From assembly GCA_910579705.1 (NCBI GenBank), contig CAJTUI010000004.1, positions 71,089 to 135,088 on the forward strand: a stretch of 64,000 nucleotides of DNA, read 5' to 3'. The stretch comes from an uncultured Christensenella sp. (lineage in GTDB: Bacteria > Bacillota > Clostridia > Christensenellales > Borkfalkiaceae). Shown one piece after another: positions 59,831-64,000 of this stretch; positions within the stretch are counted from its first letter, which is position 1; each line of letters begins with the position of its first letter. The position numbers and the translations under genes were made by a program. The notes beneath the pieces were generated by a model. It searched no databases. It worked only from the letters and a program-made list of their open reading frames with translations, and had not been told where the DNA came from.

Positions 59831-60125
59831 TCTTGAACACAAAGAAAAACTTATTCTCAAATTGTTAAGCGGCGACGACCATATCGCCGCAATCGCGTTC
59901 AGGGAAGTTTGCGAAAGATTTAAAGACAACGACGCAATGAACTACTCCTGCTATTACAAAGTTCTGGTTTCTGTTTACTTGGAGCGCAACAACGAACGAG
60001 TTTGGAGAATCGCAAACGAGCACCATATTTCCGAGAGCTCCGTTTACAGATACAGACATAAATTTCTGAACTGGTTTAATTTCTATTACGGAAAATATTC
60101 CGAGCTTTTAAAGTCCGCTGCTTAA
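59823..60125 (+). CDS. small sigma-region-4-like HTH regulator (100 aa)
   Basis: Starts at ATG 59823 (MKNLEHKEKL); the upstream frame is AT-rich non-coding. The C-terminal half, YKVLVSVYLERNNERVWRIANEHHISESSVYRYRHKFLNWF, is a helix-turn-helix like region 4 of sigma factors or small phage activators (ArpU/Xpf type). Region 2 is absent. Divergent from the GLUG-ABC operon, whose regulator it may be. Confidence 0.78.
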   Translation: MKNLEHKEKLILKLLSGDDHIAAIAFREVCERFKDNDAMNYSCYYKVLVSVYLERNNERVWRIANEHHISESSVYRYRHKFLNWFNFYYGKYSELLKSAA

Positions 60126-60149
60126 AATTAATATTACCCCATTTCTCAA

Positions 60150-60216
60150 CGCCGCCGCAAGGCGGCGGATTTTTGCAAGCAAAAATCCGCCGAGCGCCTT
60201 TTTTGGCGCTCGGCGG
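60150..60216. terminator. compound of three hairpins, back-to-back terminators
   Basis: CGCCGCC/GGCGGCG (60150-60167) followed by GATTTTTGC serves the plus-strand HTH gene. CCGCCGAGCGCC/GGCGCTCGGCGG (60187-60216), followed on the minus strand by GGATTTTTGC, serves the GH32 gene. Between them GGATTTTTGC and GCAAAAATCC are also complementary. Confidence 0.85.
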
Positions 60217-60221
60217 CAATT

Positions 60222-61562
60222 CTAAATATCAAAGATTTGTAAATCACAGTCCTCTGCTTTTACTTCCAGCTCGAACCCGTCCGCGTCGAAATCGGGATAA
60301 ACAGTGGACGAAAGCGACATACCGTCTGCAAAAATCTCCACTGAAAACTCGTCCATTACTATAACGATTTCGGTTTCGCCGCCGCCCGCAAACGGCATAC
60401 GGCGTATGCCCGCAAGACTGTCGGCGTCCGTTTCCTTGCCTTTGATTGTTTCGCCCGACCGTGAGCGGTCAAACACCCACTCGCCGCCGTTAAGACGAAA
60501 ACCTGTATACATACCGCCTTTCTTGCGCATTAACAGATTAAATTCCCGCAACCCGCGCGCAGTTATCTTAACCGCGCCCGTCTTTATATTGCCGGTAAAT
60601 TTTCCTCCGACTTTACCCTCGTACACCTTCCGCATAGCGACGGCGGGGGTCTGCCAAAGCCGTCCGTTTTTTATTTCCAGCCTGCGCGGAACGGTAAGCA
60701 TACCCGCAAAGCCGTATTTATCCGACGGCGTGTTTCTGTCCCACATATTCAGCCAGCCGATCATAACGGGCTCTTCCGCAAAGGACTGCGCGGCGTAGAA
60801 ATCGAATCCGTAATCGATAATATCGCTCTCGCCGAACACCGCCTTGCCACTCTTCAAGTCAAGATTTCCCAAGCGGTAAAACGTGCTGTGCACGTTGAGG
60901 TGCTTAGAGCCCTGCGCGGGTTGAAACTGCTCGCAGTAAGTAATAAGCCCGAGCTTTTTCACATAGTCGGGGCACTCTATCATTATACCGCCGCTGTCGC
61001 GCCCCGAAACGTCGCAAACGAACTTCCAGTCAAACATATCGTCCGAGGAATACAGCAAAATCCTGCCCCTGCCGTCGACCTTGCGCGCGGCTACAAGACA
61101 ATATAACCTGCCGTCCTCTTCGAATATTTTCGGGTCGCGGAAATCACAGGGGGAGTATTCCGCGGGCAAGTCCTTTTCTCCGATTACGATGCCGTGCTTT
61201 TCAAAATGCACGCCGTCCTCCGACGACGCAACGGCCTGCAACTGCCTTATGTTTTCGCCGCCGCCGTTCTCCTTAAAGCTTGTGTACATAAGCCAGATTT
61301 TACCCCGCCAGACAATAGCGGTGCCTGAAAAACAGCCGTCGTCCTGCTCGTCTGGCGCAAGCGCGACGGGCAGGTAGCGCCATTCGGTTAAATCGCGGCT
61401 TACCACGTGCCCCCAGTGCATCGGCCCCCAGCAAATGTTTTGCGAATAGTACTGAAAAAACACGTGGTATTCGCCGTTGAAAACCACAAGCCCGTTGGGG
61501 TCGTTTATCCAGCCCTTTTCGCCTGTGATATGAAATTTAGGTCGCAAATTCAAGTTAATCAT
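60222..61562 (-). CDS. GH32 beta-fructosidase (sucrose/inulin/levan hydrolase)
   Basis: 446 residues. Catalytic landmarks: GWINDPNGLVVFNGEYHVFFQ with the nucleophile Asp, FRDPKIFEEDGR with the transition-state Asp, and GGIMIECPDYV with the acid/base Glu in EC. The C-terminal beta-sandwich ends with VDEFSVEIFADG-like VMDEFSVEIFADGMSLSS. No signal peptide, so a cytoplasmic sucrose-6-phosphate or oligofructoside hydrolase is likely. AAAGGAT precedes the ATG. Same strand as the large surface protein upstream. Confidence 0.93.
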   Translation of the reverse strand: MINLNLRPKFHITGEKGWINDPNGLVVFNGEYHVFFQYYSQNICWGPMHWGHVVSRDLTEWRYLPVALAPDEQDDGCFSGTAIVWRGKIWLMYTSFKENGGGENIRQLQAVASSEDGVHFEKHGIVIGEKDLPAEYSPCDFRDPKIFEEDGRLYCLVAARKVDGRGRILLYSSDDMFDWKFVCDVSGRDSGGIMIECPDYVKKLGLITYCEQFQPAQGSKHLNVHSTFYRLGNLDLKSGKAVFGESDIIDYGFDFYAAQSFAEEPVMIGWLNMWDRNTPSDKYGFAGMLTVPRRLEIKNGRLWQTPAVAMRKVYEGKVGGKFTGNIKTGAVKITARGLREFNLLMRKKGGMYTGFRLNGGEWVFDRSRSGETIKGKETDADSLAGIRRMPFAGGGETEIVIVMDEFSVEIFADGMSLSSTVYPDFDADGFELEVKAEDCDLQIFDI

Positions 61563-61581
61563 TTTATCCTTTCTTCTTTTT

Positions 61582-61613
61582 TTTACCGCAGGTTTACAAA
61601 AACCTGCGGTAAA
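61582..61613. other. 14-bp stem-loop between the surface protein and GH32 genes
   Basis: TTTACCGCAGGTTT and AAACCTGCGGTAAA with loop ACAA. The T-tract (GTTTTTT) is on the plus strand only, while both genes are on the minus strand, so it is more likely an intercistronic RNA structure than a terminator for them. Confidence 0.55.
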
Positions 61614-61628
61614 GTTTTTTCGTTAAGC

Positions 61629-64000
61629 TTAGTTCAGTTCGGCTTTCGTCTTGTCGCTGCCGAGCACCGCGCCTTCGGGTGCGGATTCGAGATTGACGCG
61701 GAAATCATCCATTACGATACAGCCGTAGCCTTCCGTCGCGTTATCCACAACCTCGAAATAGCAGGACGTTTCCTCGGCGTTATCAAACTGATAGTAGTAC
61801 TGAACCATTACAGTCCCCTGCTCGTACGAGTTATTTCGGAAGGTTGCAAGAAGTTTTCCGCCCGTCGTATACACGTTGATATAGACCTCGCTGTTATGCG
61901 CCGCGCCCAAACGGAAAGATATTATACCGTTCTTTTCGAGTATGAACGCGCCCGAACGGACAATGCCCGTATTTTGTTCCACATTCACGTTTCCCGTTCC
62001 GTTATTATAGTAGAACGTAAACAGATAATCTCCGTCCTTGGCGGTATCGTTTTTCTGATACCAGCTCTCTTCTATTTCGGTATTGACAACTGCGCCCAGC
62101 TCGCCAAACATCTTCCAGCCGTCTAAATTTCCCGTCTCGAAACTGCCGTTTACCACGGATAAATATTCTTCTTTACGGTTTACGGCCGCATTACTTCCTT
62201 CGGGCGCGCTGTCGAGATTCACCTTGAAATCGTCCGCGGTAAAGCAACCCCAGCCGTCCACCGCGTTATCGACTACGCGGAAATAGCACAGCGCGTCAGC
62301 CGACAACTCGTCTACTTTATAGTTATAGCTTATAAGTTTACCGCCGTTTACTTTGTCGTTGCGGAAAACCGCAATTACCGAACCGCTGTCGGCGTTTACA
62401 AGTTCTATGAATACGTTTCGGTTTTCACCGCCGCCGAACCTGAAAGAAACATACTTGCCCGCTTTAAGCACAAACATACTGCTTGTAAGCGTGCCGATAT
62501 TGCCTTCCCTGTTGATCTCGCGGCCGTTTTCGCCGTCCCAAGTCCACCAGGTGAAAAGCTTATCTCCCTCTTTACCGTACTCGTTGGCAACGTCGTCGGG
62601 ATTGCCGCCGTTCCAATATCCCTTATCGGACGAAACGACGCCGATATCTCCGCCGGACACCGTCCAGCCGACAAGCCCGTTTTCAAAGCCGCCGTTGTTT
62701 ATCTCGTATACGGTTGAGGGACGCTCGGTCACAACTTCCGCGACGGTAAAGCCGTCCGTAGGCGCTTCCGAATAATAAGTTACAAAGCTGTCGACGAAAA
62801 ACAGACCGTAGTCGGTTACGCCGCTATCGACGATGCGTATATAAACGGTCTTGCCGAGGTGCGCCGAAAGGTCTGCCTTATAGGCAATCAGCGTACAACC
62901 CCTTACGGCCGTCTGCGAACTATCGTCCGAGAACGCGTTGTTGTAATATCTTGCAAGTATCGCGCCCGTATCCTTTTCTATTACGTCCAGATATACCTTA
63001 TCCGCGTTTTTCGCGCCGCCGAGCTTATAGGTTATCCGGCCCGAACCGCCGATTTTGAATGCGGAACTTGTAAGCGTTCCCGTAGCATACTCGACATTGG
63101 TTGCATATGCGTTGAAGAATTTTCCGTCCGCTTTGAAAGGCACGTTTTCCGCCCAGTACGTTTCGTCGGCATTGACTGCGCCGAGTTTGGAGTTGCTCAG
63201 CGTCCAACCTTCGAGGTCGTTGTCGAAGTTGCCGTTGACAATCTGATATTCACTCGTATCCTTAATATATAAAGTATAGATATATTCCTGCTCGCCCGCA
63301 ACGCCGTTCACGGAATACGCAATCTTTACGTTAAAGACAACCGTTGTCGCCGTTTCCGAATAGGTATCGAAAGTCAGGGTGTAGAGGCTGCCGTCCAGCT
63401 CAACGTCCTGATTGTCCTTCGTTGCCGTAAAGCCGAGTTTAAGCCCGCCGATATTGTTTACGTTTTCCGCAAAGTCGATAGTTATCTTCTCCTTGTCTTC
63501 CAGAGTAAACAAATCGATATTTTTTTCGACCGCCTCCTCTTTCAGCGTGGGAGCCGTTTCCTCTTCAACGTTGACAGTCAAAGTTACGGTAAGTTTTGTT
63601 TCGCCCTTGTATTTTACCGTGATTGTCACAGTCGTGCTGCCCTTTTCTTCGAGCGCCGTCACCGTGAATTTACCGTTCTCTATATCGCCGACGGTTATAA
63701 TCGCGTCGGCCGTTTCAACCGTGAAGGTTATGTCGCTGAGGCTCTTATCGTCTACGTAATCGGAAATCGTCAGTTCCTTGCTGTTTCCGACGAAGATTAT
63801 GACCGTCTTTTCCGCGCCTTCCTTTTCTTCGGGAACGCGCAAAGCAAGTCCGCCATACGCCGCGTCTATCGCCGCCTTTGCCGCGTCAACTTCTTGCTGA
63901 GTAACCGCTAACTTATCAAGCACGGCCTGCGCCGCCGCTATGCTCTGCGTATATGCCGCAAAGCTCTCTTCGGTGTAATCGCCCTGCTCGGTTATAGCTC
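61629..64000 (-). CDS. large surface protein with FIVAR, Ig-like and lectin-like repeats (N-terminus outside window)
   Basis: The frame is open to base 64000, so at least 790 residues and no start are visible. The first visible part (ITEQGDYTEESFAAYTQS ... AAKAAIDAAYGGL) is a FIVAR unit, often found at cell-wall proteins. Then comes an Ig-like/cadherin-like region (about 150 residues) and three repeats of about 160 residues, each starting VNGxFxxGxxGW and holding GxLTSSxFxLxxxGxxxxRxGG, VxxxTGxxLAxxxN and a closing DDFxVNLxSAPEG motif, as in carbohydrate-binding jelly rolls. No sortase signal at the C-terminus. With GH32 downstream, an extracellular fructan-active enzyme is a fair guess for the missing N-terminus. 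Confidence 0.82.
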   Translation of the reverse strand, partial: AITEQGDYTEESFAAYTQSIAAAQAVLDKLAVTQQEVDAAKAAIDAAYGGLALRVPEEKEGAEKTVIIFVGNSKELTISDYVDDKSLSDITFTVETADAIITVGDIENGKFTVTALEEKGSTTVTITVKYKGETKLTVTLTVNVEEETAPTLKEEAVEKNIDLFTLEDKEKITIDFAENVNNIGGLKLGFTATKDNQDVELDGSLYTLTFDTYSETATTVVFNVKIAYSVNGVAGEQEYIYTLYIKDTSEYQIVNGNFDNDLEGWTLSNSKLGAVNADETYWAENVPFKADGKFFNAYATNVEYATGTLTSSAFKIGGSGRITYKLGGAKNADKVYLDVIEKDTGAILARYYNNAFSDDSSQTAVRGCTLIAYKADLSAHLGKTVYIRIVDSGVTDYGLFFVDSFVTYYSEAPTDGFTVAEVVTERPSTVYEINNGGFENGLVGWTVSGGDIGVVSSDKGYWNGGNPDDVANEYGKEGDKLFTWWTWDGENGREINREGNIGTLTSSMFVLKAGKYVSFRFGGGENRNVFIELVNADSGSVIAVFRNDKVNGGKLISYNYKVDELSADALCYFRVVDNAVDGWGCFTADDFKVNLDSAPEGSNAAVNRKEEYLSVVNGSFETGNLDGWKMFGELGAVVNTEIEESWYQKNDTAKDGDYLFTFYYNNGTGNVNVEQNTGIVRSGAFILEKNGIISFRLGAAHNSEVYINVYTTGGKLLATFRNNSYEQGTVMVQYYYQFDNAEETSCYFEVVDNATEGYGCIVMDDFRVNLESAPEGAVLGSDKTKAELN

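Noticed and set aside
1..64000. tRNA, rRNA, riboswitch, prophage or transposon genes
   Set aside because: I looked for cloverleaf arms, conserved T-arm sequence, long structured leaders and recombinase-like proteins and found none that could be supported.

Overview
The window reads as a chromosomal stretch from an anaerobic, saccharolytic, Gram-positive bacterium, most likely an uncultured gut Clostridia lineage (Bacillota). This is inferred from strong AGGAGG-type ribosome binding sites, TTGACA/TATAAT promoters, lipobox solute-binding proteins, MsmX-type sugar ATPases, a PerR-rubrerythrin pair and an iron-containing alcohol dehydrogenase. Almost everything is plant-polysaccharide or storage-glucan catabolism, and most genes lie on the minus strand in long operons with 1-20 bp gaps or ATG/stop overlaps. 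I saw no rRNA, tRNA, CRISPR array, transposase or integrase.

Region 1 (1-20.5 kb) is a pectin/galacturonate locus. An LplB/LplC-type ABC transporter with a 923-residue lipoprotein and a MsmX-like ATPase is interleaved with several unrecognised polytopic membrane proteins and ends in a GH28 polygalacturonase without a signal peptide. A divergent pectinesterase also lacks a signal peptide, so oligogalacturonides appear to be imported and then cut in the cytoplasm. A seven-gene operon (kdgK, a sugar-isomerase-like gene, kduI, msmX-like, uxaB, uxaA, uxaC) takes galacturonate and 5-keto-4-deoxyuronate to 2-keto-3-deoxygluconate 6-phosphate; the aldolase for the last step is not in the window. kduD lies a little further on, in an operon with GH43, MATE and deacetylase genes (21.6-26.2 kb). 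Between the two sits a PerR-rubrerythrin oxidative-stress operon with a perfect Per box.

Region 2 (26.3-32.5 kb) is a polyamine uptake operon (xre/cupin-potABCD) with a perfect promoter and two GTTTA/TAAAC operators, and a divergent gluconate 5-dehydrogenase-like gene. Region 3 (32.5-33.1 kb) is a small AT-rich insert with two tiny divergent HTH proteins around a double operator. Region 4 (33.1-38.5 kb) is a three-gene surface cluster: an SGNH/DUF4886 lipoprotein, a lipoprotein with three tandem repeats of an unrecognised domain, and a membrane-embedded alpha/beta hydrolase.

Region 5 (38.5-43.1 kb) holds malic enzyme and a divergent LysR regulator whose two promoters form one perfect palindrome, then aldose 1-epimerase and an alcohol dehydrogenase. 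Region 6 (43.1-55.8 kb) is a maltodextrin/starch locus: GH13 enzyme, MalE/F/G, an unusually long MalK (655 aa), a glycogen phosphorylase broken by one extra base, a short divergent LacI regulator that looks leaderless, and a large lipoprotein with starch-binding-like repeats under its own LacI-type operator.

Region 7 (55.9-60.1 kb) is the least explained part: a 50-residue small ORF, an ABC transporter fusing ATPase and FtsX permease, a secreted GLUG-repeat protein and a divergent 100-residue sigma-region-4-like HTH protein whose start codon lies in a 15-bp perfect inverted repeat. Region 8 (60.2-64 kb) has a cytoplasmic GH32 fructosidase and the C-terminal part of a very large FIVAR/Ig-like/lectin-repeat surface protein that runs off the window.
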